In this document: positions 43,800 to 52,336 of the stretch, piece by piece
How positions within the stretch are numbered: the stretch's first letter is position 1
Layout: every line of letters begins with the position of its first letter
Position numbers and translations under genes: made by a program
The notes under the pieces: model-generated
Told to the model about the DNA's origin: nothing
Seen by the model: the letters and a program-made list of their open reading frames with translations, nothing else
The model's database searches: none
DNA from: a virus
Strand: one strand, 5' to 3'
DNA length: 64,000 nt
Virus record (IMG/VR): IMGVR_UViG_3300008113_000012
Location: 44,456 to 108,455 of that record

Positions 43800-44642
43800 A
43801 TGAAAAATAAAATATCAACTCTATACATTACCGGCGACAGTTTTAGTCAAATAATTCCCGACGATGTAAACGACCAACTTTGGCCGATACAGTTAGCTAG
43901 GGTTATCAATGCTAAACTACAAAACACTAGTTGTTACGGAGTTTCACAAGACTGGAATTGGTCTATTTTAGAAGAATGGTCAGATAAAATAACTTCAGAC
44001 GATCAGCTAATTGTAGTACTCACTGATCCGGGAAGATTTTGGTTCATTGAAGATAAACCTGAACTTTCAAATTCATGGATAGTAGAATCAGAATTTGAAA
44101 AATTAATAGGTAATAGTGAAATCAAAAAAGCAATCGAGTATTATATCCAATATATACAGCGACCTAAGATAGATTGTAGATTTTTAATGCATCGATTAGG
44201 CTGGCTTAATAATCTTGTAAGAATAAACAATTGGAAGAAGCCGTTAATACTACTAGCATTTGATCAATTCGTACCAAATCCTCAGCACTATCCTGATCTA
44301 ACAATTGTGCCCGGCAATTTAATGCATGTTTCCCATGCTGAAACAGATATCAATGATCCCATTGATTATAAATTTGTTGACACCCGACATAATCATTTTA
44401 CATTATCTAACCATACTATTTTAGCTACTAAAATAGGAAAGTTTCTAACAACTGGCGAAGAGATTGACTTAAAATCAGGTTTTATCAAAAACGTGTATAC
44501 GCAGACAGCAATTAATAATCCTGACTTTGTCAAGAATGAGTTGTCATTGGCAAATTTTGAAAGATATAAATTATACAAGTCAACACAGCCTGGAGACCAT
44601 ATTTCAATTATGAATCGCATTCGTGCTATGCAAAGAAAATAA
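43800..44642 (+). CDS. Putative SGNH/GDSL-type hydrolase (280 aa)
   Basis: The N-terminus TLYITGDSFSQ has the block I motif GDSx with Ser14 as possible nucleophile. Near residues 194-205 DTRHNHFTLSNHTILA provides the D..H-like motif of block V. Between them are strands and helices with a VLTDPGRFWF segment. SGNH enzymes remove acyl groups from sugars or lipids. It has its own sigma70-like promoter, so it may act early. The central blocks (Gly and Asn of the oxyanion hole) were not identified with certainty, so catalysis is uncertain. No signal peptide is visible; it would be cytosolic unless carried on the virion. Confidence 0.45.
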   Translation: MKNKISTLYITGDSFSQIIPDDVNDQLWPIQLARVINAKLQNTSCYGVSQDWNWSILEEWSDKITSDDQLIVVLTDPGRFWFIEDKPELSNSWIVESEFEKLIGNSEIKKAIEYYIQYIQRPKIDCRFLMHRLGWLNNLVRINNWKKPLILLAFDQFVPNPQHYPDLTIVPGNLMHVSHAETDINDPIDYKFVDTRHNHFTLSNHTILATKIGKFLTTGEEIDLKSGFIKNVYTQTAINNPDFVKNELSLANFERYKLYKSTQPGDHISIMNRIRAMQRK

Positions 44643-44662
44643 TCAATCGGCAAAAAAATTTA

Positions 44663-44691
44663 TTGACAATTATATCTAATTATAGTACATT
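44663..44691 (+). promoter_or_regulatory. Sigma70-like promoter TTGACA-17-TACATT
   Basis: A perfect -35 TTGACA (44663-44668) stands 17 bp from TACATT (44686-44691). The start near 44698 precedes GGGGGCA and the ATG at 44713. It fits early transcription of the nucleotide-metabolism gene gp1. Confidence 0.65.
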
Positions 44692-44712
44692 ATACTATTA
44701 CATGGGGGCAAT

Positions 44713-45408
44713 ATGATTATAGGTGTATGCGGGTTTATTGGTTCTGGCAAAGATACTGTTGCTGACTATCTTACAAATTTTCACGGATTTAGACGAGAAT
44801 CATTTGCCAATAGTTTGAAAGATGCAGTAGCACATGTATTTGGTTGGGACAGAACAATGCTCGAAGGGCGTACAAAACAGGCCCGTGAATGGCGTGAACA
44901 AGTAGATCCTTGGTGGGCAGACCGACTCGGCATTCCAACTCTTACTCCTCGTTGGGTCTTACAATATTGGGGAACAGAAGTGTGCCGTCGAGCATTTCAC
45001 GATGACATTTGGATTGCCAGCCTTGAAAATAAACTCCGAAACAGCCGAGACGACATTGTTATTAGTGACTGTCGCTTCCCTAACGAAATTAAATCAATTA
45101 AAGATGCAGGTGGCATTGTAGTACGTGTAGTTCGAGGACCTGAGCCAGACTGGTATCAAGATGCTATAGATATGAATGCAGGTGACCGTTGTATAACTTA
45201 TATGACTGCTAAAGTACGTATGCAAAAATTGGGAATACATGCTAGTGAAACTGCATGGGTTGGAACTAAGTTTGACTTAGTTCTAGATAACAATGCCACT
45301 ATTGATGACTTGTTTGCACAAGTTAAAAGTCTGGTTTTAGAGACCCCTGCTTCCATTGAAAACCCTCCTTATGGAGAGTCCTTTGGCAGTTTGCACACAC
45401 TGTCTTAA
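44713..45408 (+). CDS. 1: Deoxynucleoside monophosphate kinase gp1 (231 aa)
   Basis: The enzyme phosphorylates dNMPs (in T4 also the hydroxymethyl-dCMP) for phage DNA synthesis. Walker A is GFIGSGKDT at residues 7-15; RESFANSLKDAVAHVFGW and PRWVLQYWGTEVCRR (around 78-92) are typical for the family, as is IVISDCRFPNEIKSIKDAGG (about 114-133). T4 gp1 has 241 residues. The last ~25 residues (ETPASIENPPYGESFGSLHTLS) run into the opposing HNH gene over 86 nt and look unlike a kinase C-terminus; they may be read-through into sequence brought in with the endonuclease. Confidence 0.88.
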   Translation: MIIGVCGFIGSGKDTVADYLTNFHGFRRESFANSLKDAVAHVFGWDRTMLEGRTKQAREWREQVDPWWADRLGIPTLTPRWVLQYWGTEVCRRAFHDDIWIASLENKLRNSRDDIVISDCRFPNEIKSIKDAGGIVVRVVRGPEPDWYQDAIDMNAGDRCITYMTAKVRMQKLGIHASETAWVGTKFDLVLDNNATIDDLFAQVKSLVLETPASIENPPYGESFGSLHTLS

Positions 45409-45664
45409 GATTTGCAGGACGGGAGTTATTTAGATTCCCGTCTACGTGGAACACATTAAACTGTTCCTTATACTTGCTTTTATAGCCACACTTATCGCAT
45501 TCTGACTTCATGCGATATCCATCTTGATACCACTTGGGCATACCTTTGCCTATTCCCCCATATCGAGCGCACACTTCGCATTTAGAGCGATAGAATACTC
45601 TACCTTCTTTACGATAGTTAATAGCAGCTGGTCTTAGCCCGCATCCGCATAGTGGTCTTATCAT
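45323..45664 (-). CDS. HNH endonuclease, homing type (113 aa)
   Basis: Four CxxC-like pairs (Cys6/8, 29/32, 56/59, 90/93) and the HNH core FNVFHVDGNLNN...NLKTVCANCQR (His73, Asn77-80, Asn85) identify the zinc-stabilised HNH family widespread as free-standing endonucleases in T4-like phages. It cuts DNA with limited sequence specificity and may spread into related genomes by recombination. It converges on and overlaps gp1 by 86 nt. A minus-strand late promoter GCTAAATA begins 12 bases before the ATG, so its mRNA would have almost no leader. Confidence 0.85.
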   Translation of the reverse strand: MIRPLCGCGLRPAAINYRKEGRVFYRSKCEVCARYGGIGKGMPKWYQDGYRMKSECDKCGYKSKYKEQFNVFHVDGNLNNSRPANLKTVCANCQRTLHKEGFQWKQGSLKPDF

Positions 45665-45668
45665 AGTG

Positions 45669-45676
45669 TATTTAGC
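45669..45676 (-). promoter_or_regulatory. Minus-strand late promoter GCTAAATA for the HNH gene
   Basis: Octamer GCTAAATA read on the minus strand; predicted RNA start 45663, within one base of the ATG at 45664. Confidence 0.6.
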
Positions 45677-45731
45677 TGCCCTTTTCGACGCCTTTTTGGT
45701 GGGTTATAACAAGCCAATTTTTGTTTTTATC

Positions 45732-45739
45732 AATAAATA
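45732..45739 (+). promoter_or_regulatory. Late promoter AATAAATA for gp18
   Basis: AATAAATA with predicted start near 45745 and a 28-nt leader containing TTAGGAGA before the ATG at 45773. Confidence 0.65.
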
Positions 45740-45772
45740 CTAGTAGAACAAAAACCTTAGGAGATTCCAAAG

Positions 45773-48700
45773 ATGGCATTAAGTTCACCAGGCGTAGAAG
45801 TCAAAGTAATTGACGAATCATTTTATACACCAGCAGCACCAGGTACAGTACCTTTAATTATTGTAGCTTCTGCTGAAAATAAAGCAAACAGCGGAGCTAC
45901 CGGAACCGCCCCGGGTACACTTAAAGCTAACGCTGGAGAAGTTTATCTTCTAACAAGTCAGAGAGATCTCGGAGACACATTTGGTGATCCAATCTTCAAA
46001 ACTGATGCAAGCAATAATCCAGTTCATGCCGGTGAGCAAAACGAATACGGTCTACAAGCCGCATACAGTTTACTAGGTGTTAGCAATCGTGCATTTGTTG
46101 TACGTGCTGACTTAGATCTAGCACAATTAGATGCCCAAGCAACTGAACCAGATGCAACACCTGCAAATGGTACGCACTGGTTAGATACACAAATTACAGC
46201 ATTTGGTATCTTTGAATGGAATGGAGCAAGTGCTATTACTAGAGGTGGACAAAAGTTTACTAATAAAATTCCACGTGTAATTACAGATCCAACTCAAGTA
46301 GTTGACACAGATTATGGTCTAGCACCATTATCTTCAATTGGTTCAATCGGTGATTATGCCGTTGTTATGACTGATGCAGACTCAAATACTCCAGCACTAA
46401 CAACATCAGTTCCAGGTACAGTATGGTATAAGAGCCGCGGTGTAGCTCCTGGTCAAACTCCAGGACAGTGGGTTAAAGTGGGAACTGATGAATGGTTTAA
46501 AGCATGGCCAACTATTACTGGTTCTGCTGTAAATCCTACAGCAACAGCAGGTAATACATTAACAATTACTGCTGACGGTGTTACTAGTGCAGGCATCGCA
46601 TTTGGTGCATCTTTACAAGAATTAGTTGATAACATTAACGATGTCATGGACGGAACTGGCATTACTGCTGCTCGTGTTAACGGTAAACTAGAAATTTACT
46701 GCGACGGAACAGTTGGTGGAGATCCGACAGACAGTGCAACTAGTAATGCAATTACTATTGCAGCCGGAACAACTGCTGCAGAAACTGCTCCTCTAGTTGG
46801 AGCATCGGCTTCAGTTAGTGCGTTAGGTATTAAAACAGGAACATACTATGCTCCAAGATTGCAAATTACTCCGCACACACAACCACCACAATACAAGAGT
46901 ACTGCTGCTGGACCTCGTCCAACAGGTAGTATATGGTTAAAAACAACTGAGCCTAATCTAGGTGCTCGTTTCCGTGTTAAGCGTTGGAACGAAACTACCC
47001 TAGCATGGGAAACAGTTAATTCTCCTGTTTATCTAACTGGCCAGGAAGCAATTTATAATCTTGATAAATCCGGTGGCGGCAAGAACTTAGCAGTTGGCCA
47101 ACTATATGTTCAGGCTAATTACACTGAACAAAACGGTACAGATGATACTCCAAGAATTGCAGAATGGAAAGTTTGGAGACGAAGCGGAACTAGTGCAATG
47201 ACACAGATTAGATCAGTAGCTAATCCAGCAGGTGTTGGAACTGGTACTGTTTCTAGAACAATTAAAATTGCAGAAAGCGTATTAGATAGTACAGTACTTG
47301 GTGACTACGATGGCGATGGCACTTACAGCAACAAGACTGTTACATGGACTACTACAGGCACACAAGGTGATGCAGCAGCTTTAGCTACTGCAATTAACGC
47401 AGCAAATTTTAGTAATATCGAAGCATCTGTTGATAGCCAATTCCGAATTACTATTAGTCATCGTTTAGGTGGCGAATTTAGAATTATTAACGGTTCTGCA
47501 AAAGGCGATGTTGCTAATCCTTTAACCTTATACGGATTTGCTGCATACAACTACGAACCGGGCGCCTCGAATGCAGGCGCTACTGAATATTTGCAAAATG
47601 CACCAAGTGGCGATTTAGTTCATGACTTAATTGCTAGTAACTGGGTGCCGTTAGTTTATTCTGCAAGCAATGATGCTCCAAGTCGTATCCCAGCAGAAGG
47701 TAGACTATGGTATAGTTCAGTAATCGACGAAGTCGATCTTATGGTACATGATGGCGATAACTGGGTAGGTTATCAAAACTTTGATGAGTATACTGGTACA
47801 GATCCAGAAGGTCCAATTGTTAGTGCAACTGCTCCAGAAACACAAAGTGATGGTACAGCATTAGTTACAGGTGACTTATGGGTTAGCACAGCTGACATAG
47901 AGAACTTCCCACAAATTTACAAGTTCAATTTTGATCTAGAAAATGTACCTATTGCAAAAAGATGGATTTTATTAGACACAACAGATCAAACATCTGAAGA
48001 TGGTGTTTTATTTGCTGATGCACGATATAACACTAGTGGTATAAACAGCTACGAAGCTGGTTCTATTGTATCATTATTGACTAGCGATTACCTAGACCCA
48101 GACGCTCCGGACCCAGCATTATATCCACGTGGTATGTTGCTATGGAACCTACGTCGAAGCGGGTTCAATGTAAAAGAATTCAAACGTGACTATATTGACA
48201 CAGCTGAAGACAACGTTCGTTATGACCCATCAAATACTGGTGGCGAGTCGCAAGCCGATTACTGGCCACACCGTTGGGTGACTGCATCTGGCAATCAAGC
48301 CGATGGCTCAGGTAGTTTTGGTCGTAAGTCACAACGTGCAGTAGTTGTTAAAGCTCTACAGGCTACAGCTAATAGCAATCAACAAATCCGTGACGAAGAC
48401 GGACGTATTTTTAACTTGATCGCTTGCCCAGGATATCCTGAACTAATTGGCGAAATGGTTAACTTAAACTATGATCGTGGATTAACAGCGTTTGTAGTTG
48501 GTGATACTCCAGCTCGTCTAACTCCAGATGCAACTTCATTGCTTGCATGGGGTAATAACGCAGACGGTGCATTAGAAGACAACGATATTGGCGCAGCTAG
48601 TTTCGATGAATATATGGCTATGTTCTATCCATGGGGCTTCACAAGTGATAACGCTGGCAATAACATTGCAGTTCCTCCAAGTCACATGATTTTAAGAACT

Positions 48701-49261
48701 ATTGCTCTAAGCGACCAAGTTAGCTATCCATGGTTTGCGCCAGCTGGTGTACGTCGTGGTGGTATTACTAACGCAACAGCAGTTGGTTATATCAGTTCAG
48801 AAGGTGAATTCAAGTCAGTTGCATTGAACAACGGACAACGTGATACACTATATGAAACAAAAGTTAACCCGATCACATTCTTTACTGGAACAGGATTAGT
48901 TAACTACGGACAAAAGACACGTGCTCGCGCAGCCAGTGCTTTAGATCGTATTAACGTAGCACGTTTAGTAATTTACTTACGTAGACAACTAAGCATCCTA
49001 GCTAAGCCATACATTTTTGAACCTAATGATAAAATCACTAGAGACGAAGTTAAAGGCGCAGTCGAAAGTCTGTTGTTAGAGCTAGTCGGACAACGTGCTC
49101 TATATGACTATTTGGTAGTTTGTGATGAAAGTAACAATACTCCAAACAGAATCGATAGAAACGAGCTATGGATTGACATTGCAATTGAACCAGTCAAAGC
49201 AGTTGAATTTATCTACATTCCACTACGTTTGAAGAATACTGGCGAAATCGCAGGTCTATAA
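45773..49261 (+). CDS. 18: Tail sheath protein gp18, enlarged (1162 aa)
   Basis: The contractile sheath subunit. MALSSPGVEVKVIDESFY is the conserved N-terminus, and the C-terminal 250 residues (LRTIALSDQVSYPWFAPAGV, LGAL-like DRINVARLVIYLRRQLSILA, PYIFEPNDKITRDEV, then IDIAIEPVKAVEFIYIPLRL) match the T4 gp18 core. T4 gp18 has 659 residues; the extra length lies in the middle, where several outward domains appear to be inserted, among them ITADGVTSAGIAFGASLQEL near 265-285 and a related one near 495-590 (AALATAINAANFSNIEASVD). Those inserts would face outward on the sheath surface (inference). The ribosome site is TTAGGAGA. The tube gene follows 17 nt later. Confidence 0.92.
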   Translation: MALSSPGVEVKVIDESFYTPAAPGTVPLIIVASAENKANSGATGTAPGTLKANAGEVYLLTSQRDLGDTFGDPIFKTDASNNPVHAGEQNEYGLQAAYSLLGVSNRAFVVRADLDLAQLDAQATEPDATPANGTHWLDTQITAFGIFEWNGASAITRGGQKFTNKIPRVITDPTQVVDTDYGLAPLSSIGSIGDYAVVMTDADSNTPALTTSVPGTVWYKSRGVAPGQTPGQWVKVGTDEWFKAWPTITGSAVNPTATAGNTLTITADGVTSAGIAFGASLQELVDNINDVMDGTGITAARVNGKLEIYCDGTVGGDPTDSATSNAITIAAGTTAAETAPLVGASASVSALGIKTGTYYAPRLQITPHTQPPQYKSTAAGPRPTGSIWLKTTEPNLGARFRVKRWNETTLAWETVNSPVYLTGQEAIYNLDKSGGGKNLAVGQLYVQANYTEQNGTDDTPRIAEWKVWRRSGTSAMTQIRSVANPAGVGTGTVSRTIKIAESVLDSTVLGDYDGDGTYSNKTVTWTTTGTQGDAAALATAINAANFSNIEASVDSQFRITISHRLGGEFRIINGSAKGDVANPLTLYGFAAYNYEPGASNAGATEYLQNAPSGDLVHDLIASNWVPLVYSASNDAPSRIPAEGRLWYSSVIDEVDLMVHDGDNWVGYQNFDEYTGTDPEGPIVSATAPETQSDGTALVTGDLWVSTADIENFPQIYKFNFDLENVPIAKRWILLDTTDQTSEDGVLFADARYNTSGINSYEAGSIVSLLTSDYLDPDAPDPALYPRGMLLWNLRRSGFNVKEFKRDYIDTAEDNVRYDPSNTGGESQADYWPHRWVTASGNQADGSGSFGRKSQRAVVVKALQATANSNQQIRDEDGRIFNLIACPGYPELIGEMVNLNYDRGLTAFVVGDTPARLTPDATSLLAWGNNADGALEDNDIGAASFDEYMAMFYPWGFTSDNAGNNIAVPPSHMILRTIALSDQVSYPWFAPAGVRRGGITNATAVGYISSEGEFKSVALNNGQRDTLYETKVNPITFFTGTGLVNYGQKTRARAASALDRINVARLVIYLRRQLSILAKPYIFEPNDKITRDEVKGAVESLLLELVGQRALYDYLVVCDESNNTPNRIDRNELWIDIAIEPVKAVEFIYIPLRLKNTGEIAGL

Positions 49262-49278
49262 TATAAAGGAAGAATAAC

Positions 49279-49905
49279 ATGGCAATCGCAACATTATCAA
49301 GATTTACAGTGCCCCTAGCTAGCGATCAATCTGCTAGCACACAAGGCATGTTGATGCCAAAGTTGAAATATCGCTTTAGAGTGATGTTTGAAAACTTTGG
49401 TGTATCAACACCGACTACAGAACTTACTAAACAGGTCATTACTGCTGTTAAGCCAAACGTACAGTTTGCAAACCAAGTAATTGAAATTTACAACAGTAAA
49501 ATCAACTATGCTGGTAAGCACACATGGCAACCGATGGCAATCAGTTTACGTGATGACGTAACCGGTCAAGTTAGTAAACTAGTAGGCGAACAGATGCAAA
49601 AGCAGTTTGACTTCTTTGAACAAGCATCAGCAGCTAGTGCAGTTGACTATAAGTTTACATTACGTATTGAAGTACTTGACGGCGGCAACGGCGCAAGCAC
49701 ACCAAACGTTTTAGAAACATGGGAATGCTACGGATGCTACATTGTAACTGCTAACTACCAGAACTTGAGTTATGCTGAACAAGGTCCAATGCAAATTGAC
49801 TTGTCAATTCAGCCAGATAACTGTTTACAAATTCCGACTGGTGCAGGTATTGGTGCTACTGTAGCACGTACTACTGGCACAAACGCAACAGGCGGCGGTG
49901 TTTAA
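49279..49905 (+). CDS. 19: Tail tube protein gp19 (208 aa)
   Basis: The inner tube subunit of the contractile tail. LKYRFRVMFENFG near residues 29-41, VKPNVQFANQVIEIYNSKIN and LRDDVTGQVSKLVGEQMQKQ follow the tube family pattern, and ETWECYGCYIVTANYQNLSY near the end is the conserved outer strand. T4 gp19 has 163 residues, so there is a short N-terminal leader and a Gly/Thr-rich C-terminal tail. It lies directly behind the sheath gene, the conserved 18-19 order, and before a strong terminator. Ribosome site AAAGGAAG. Confidence 0.92.
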   Translation: MAIATLSRFTVPLASDQSASTQGMLMPKLKYRFRVMFENFGVSTPTTELTKQVITAVKPNVQFANQVIEIYNSKINYAGKHTWQPMAISLRDDVTGQVSKLVGEQMQKQFDFFEQASAASAVDYKFTLRIEVLDGGNGASTPNVLETWECYGCYIVTANYQNLSYAEQGPMQIDLSIQPDNCLQIPTGAGIGATVARTTGTNATGGGV

Positions 49906-49916
49906 ATAACTTCAAG

Positions 49917-49941
49917 AAAAGCAGCTTAGGCTGCTTTTTTT
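49917..49941 (+). terminator. Intrinsic terminator after gp19
   Basis: AAAAGCAGC/GCTGCTTTT stem with TTAG loop and a run of seven T residues. It ends the sheath-tube transcript. Confidence 0.88.
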
Positions 49942-49975
49942 GTGATTTTTATTATCTACCCAGTTAATAGGGATG

Positions 49976-49983
49976 GATAAATA
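49976..49983 (+). promoter_or_regulatory. Late promoter GATAAATA, predicted leaderless
   Basis: GATAAATA begins exactly 13 nt before the ATG at 49989. With the octamer at -13 to -6, the first RNA base would be the A of the start codon. No Shine-Dalgarno sequence lies in between. Confidence 0.65.
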
Positions 49984-49988
49984 TTACT

Positions 49989-51032
49989 ATGCCAAGTTAC
50001 GCTAATAGACAATTCATCAGTTCAGGTCCTGCATTACGCGACTTTCAACATGCCGCACGAGCATTTGTTGACGGCGATTTTGCACTAGCTCCGAGGCTAA
50101 AGTTTCAACACCATGTTGTATTCAGTACACTTGGAGGTTCAAATGCTCAACTAAGTTTGTTAGCAAAAACTGCTGACACTCCTAAGTTTGCAGTAACAAC
50201 TGAAACTGCTAATCAGTATAATAAAAAAAATGTCATTATGACCGGTATTACATACAGTCCTATAACATTTAAATTGTATGATGACAACTCAGGCGTTGCT
50301 AGAAAATTGTGGGAAAGTTACTATGCTTACACATTTGGCGACCACGGTGCAGCAAAAGCAGGGTTGTATGGAAAAAGTTTAGGACCTAATTTTACTAGTT
50401 ATGGTTTAGAAAATCAACCTATAGTACCGTTTTTAAATTACATTAAAGTGCATACCTTTGCAAAACGCAGTTGGTCCGGTTATACATTAATTAATCCAGT
50501 TATTACTGCATGGTCAAGTGATAACTTTGATTGGACAAGTTCATCACCTGCAGAGCACACGTTAACGGTGGCGTATGATGCTGTAACATTTGACGGTGGC
50601 AGCGCAGGTGCTGGCAGTCCTCCTAACTTTGGTAACCAGGGATATGACTCAACACCTAGTCCTTTGCGTACAGCAGGTGGAGGCTCATCACCTGTTTCTG
50701 GAGTTCCTAACGGACAAAAGAACGGTGCAGCACAAGTGTTTGGTACTGAGACTAGAAAAACTGACCCGTCATCTACCTTTAAAACATTACCAGCTAATAA
50801 CGCATCAATTAATACATACAACAATGTAGTAGGATTAACACCTCAAGGTTCCGCAAATTCTACAAAAAACATTGTGCTTGGAGCGGCAATAGGAGCGGCA
50901 ATAGGAGCGGCTGTCGGCGCAGCAATAGGAGCAGCAGCCGGCAACGGCGCATTTAATAATACATCATTTCCATTAAGCGATAGAGATAATAAAACATCTG
51001 CTACTGCAAGACGAGTAGTAAATAAGGCATAA
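49989..51032 (+). CDS. Tail-tube-like structural protein with glycine-zipper tail (347 aa)
   Basis: The first 200 residues have a tube-like pattern: LAPRLKFQHHVVFSTLGG, VTTETANQYNKKNVIMTGIT, YSPITFKLYDDNSG, then HTLTVAYDAVTFDGG. This suggests a tube-fold protein such as the tube initiator gp54 or a second tube-type subunit; which one cannot be decided. A Gly/Ser/Pro linker follows (about 205-290), then residues 297-318 are a glycine zipper, repeats of GAAI (GAAIGAAIGAAVGAAIGAAA), able to pack as a transmembrane-like or coiled helix. It stands between gp19 and gp4, with its own promoter 13 nt before the ATG. Confidence 0.6.
   Translation: MPSYANRQFISSGPALRDFQHAARAFVDGDFALAPRLKFQHHVVFSTLGGSNAQLSLLAKTADTPKFAVTTETANQYNKKNVIMTGITYSPITFKLYDDNSGVARKLWESYYAYTFGDHGAAKAGLYGKSLGPNFTSYGLENQPIVPFLNYIKVHTFAKRSWSGYTLINPVITAWSSDNFDWTSSSPAEHTLTVAYDAVTFDGGSAGAGSPPNFGNQGYDSTPSPLRTAGGGSSPVSGVPNGQKNGAAQVFGTETRKTDPSSTFKTLPANNASINTYNNVVGLTPQGSANSTKNIVLGAAIGAAIGAAVGAAIGAAAGNGAFNNTSFPLSDRDNKTSATARRVVNKA
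50879..50942 (+). repeat. 12-bp tandem repeats coding the glycine zipper
   Basis: Units of the type GGAGCGGCAATA recur about five times with third-position changes in the later copies. The first copies are identical, pointing to slippage or recent expansion. Translation is repeated GAAI. Confidence 0.8.
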
Positions 51033-51033
51033 A

Positions 51034-51414
51034 ATGGCAGTTGAACAAACAAGTAATTTACCTAAACGTACTTCAGCAGATAGTAGTGATGAAGTTAGAA
51101 ATTTCTTTGACAAATATTTCTTACATCAAATTACATTTCCAACAAATCAAATTGATGCAATTGTTGGATTCTTTTTAAAAAGAGGATTTGACGACAGTGC
51201 TGCTCGAAGCACATCAATTGTATTGTTAAATCAATCTAGATTAGAAAATGTAAATCCTTTTGAATTGCTTGACACATTAAAAGGGTTAAGCGAAGCGCAA
51301 TTAAGTAAGGTAGTAACAGAAGTACTTAACGTTTATAGAGACAGGCGATCTGCTCTAGGATATAAATTAACTAGTGTTGAAGAAACTGTTGAGAGTCGAA
51401 ATATTATACAGTAA
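51034..51414 (+). CDS. Conserved T4-like structural/assembly protein, unknown (126 aa)
   Basis: A largely helical protein: DEVRNFFDKYFLHQITFPTN, then DAIVGFFLKRGFDDSAARST, and a C-terminal ELLDTLKGLSEAQLSKVVTE helix pair. No cysteine or catalytic motif is seen. It starts one base after the previous stop and its stop shares a base with the gp4 start (TAATG), so translation is chained. A weak late box variant (AGTAAATA, 51017-51024) precedes it. The position beside tube and head-completion genes suggests a tail-assembly role, which is inference only. Confidence 0.5.
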   Translation: MAVEQTSNLPKRTSADSSDEVRNFFDKYFLHQITFPTNQIDAIVGFFLKRGFDDSAARSTSIVLLNQSRLENVNPFELLDTLKGLSEAQLSKVVTEVLNVYRDRRSALGYKLTSVEETVESRNIIQ

Positions 51415-51851
51415 TGGCTCGCTTTGCACAAGGAAAATACACACTAGTTAACCCAGACAAGTATGTAGGAAACAAAACTCCAACATATCGTAGCTCTTGG
51501 GAATGGCACTTTATGCGATTCTGTGACTCAGATGCTCGCATACTAAAGTGGGCTAGTGAAGCAATTAAAATACCCTATAAAGATCCATTCACTGGTAAAG
51601 GAACAGTATATGTTCCTGATTTTTTTATACAATATGCAGATGCTCAGGGCAAAATGCAAGTTGAATTAATAGAAGTTAAACCACAAAATCAAACACTACA
51701 AGAAAAAGTTGGCAAGAATCGCAACAACCAACTTCAATATGCAAAGAATCAAATAAAATGGCGAGCAGCCTACGAGTGGTGTTCTAGGCAAGGTATTAAA
51801 TTTAGAATACTAACTGAGCAAGAGTTATTTCATCAAGGCAAAAAAAGATAA
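51414..51851 (+). CDS. 4: Head completion protein gp4, nuclease-fold (145 aa)
   Basis: It matches the T4 gp4 (also 50/65) family, 150 residues in T4, required to finish the head before tail joining. KYTLVNPDKYVGNKTPTYRS followed by SWEWHFMRFCD corresponds to T4 YQPVNPAKYIGKTNPVTYRSLWERKFMVYCD. The downstream YVPDFFIQYADAQGKMQVEL, then IEVKPQNQT, has the D...E.K pattern of PD-(D/E)xK/TnsA-like nucleases, suggesting end-trimming of packaged DNA. WRAAYEWCSRQGIKFRILTE is the conserved C-terminus. Confidence 0.87.
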   Translation: MARFAQGKYTLVNPDKYVGNKTPTYRSSWEWHFMRFCDSDARILKWASEAIKIPYKDPFTGKGTVYVPDFFIQYADAQGKMQVELIEVKPQNQTLQEKVGKNRNNQLQYAKNQIKWRAAYEWCSRQGIKFRILTEQELFHQGKKR

Positions 51852-51859
51852 GTAGTATT

Positions 51860-52336
51860 ATGAAAAATCTTGAAGAAATCTTAAACTTGCCTGAAAGCAA
51901 AAAGACTATTAAAAAAGCAGAAAAACAAAAAGCTGATGAAGTAGCCCAGCCGTTTCTTCGTGACATGTCAGAGTTTGACAAAATTGCCGCTAGTTTACCT
52001 GCGGTAAAAGGTTTAGGCGACGCAGCTGATGCAGAGTTTGATGCACTGGCACAACGAGCTACAGATGCCTATGACGACCTTATGGATCTAGGCATGAATG
52101 TAGAAGCACGTTACAGTGGGCGTATTTTTGAGGTAGCGGGCGGCATGCTAAAAAATGCAATTGATGCCAAAGCTGCCAAAATTGACAAAAAACTCAAGAT
52201 GATTGAGTTACAACTTAAGAAACAAAAATTAGATCAAGATGCCGGACAAGATGACGGCGGAATTGATGTTACAGGATCCGGTGTTATTGTATCTGATCGT
52301 AATAGCTTAATTGAAAAACTTAAGAATATGAAATAA
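51860..52336 (+). CDS. 16: Small terminase gp16 (158 aa)
   Basis: The helical middle (AYDDLMDLGMNVEARYSGRI, then FEVAGGMLKNAIDAKAAKID) and the C-terminal GSGVIVSDRNSLIEKLKN mirror T4 gp16 (164 aa), where a coiled-coil ring-forming region is followed by ATVFMGSPTELMDEI. Small terminase rings recognise DNA and stimulate the gp17 motor. It is separated from gp17 by two further genes here, whereas the two are adjacent in T4. The sequence GATAAGTA lies exactly 13 nt before the ATG, a one-base variant of the late octamer, and there is no ribosome site. Confidence 0.78.
   Translation: MKNLEEILNLPESKKTIKKAEKQKADEVAQPFLRDMSEFDKIAASLPAVKGLGDAADAEFDALAQRATDAYDDLMDLGMNVEARYSGRIFEVAGGMLKNAIDAKAAKIDKKLKMIELQLKKQKLDQDAGQDDGGIDVTGSGVIVSDRNSLIEKLKNMK

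Noticed and set aside
50590-50829. Small plus-strand open frame within the tube-like gene
   Set aside because: Out of frame with a convincing structural gene and lacking a ribosome site; overlap shadow.
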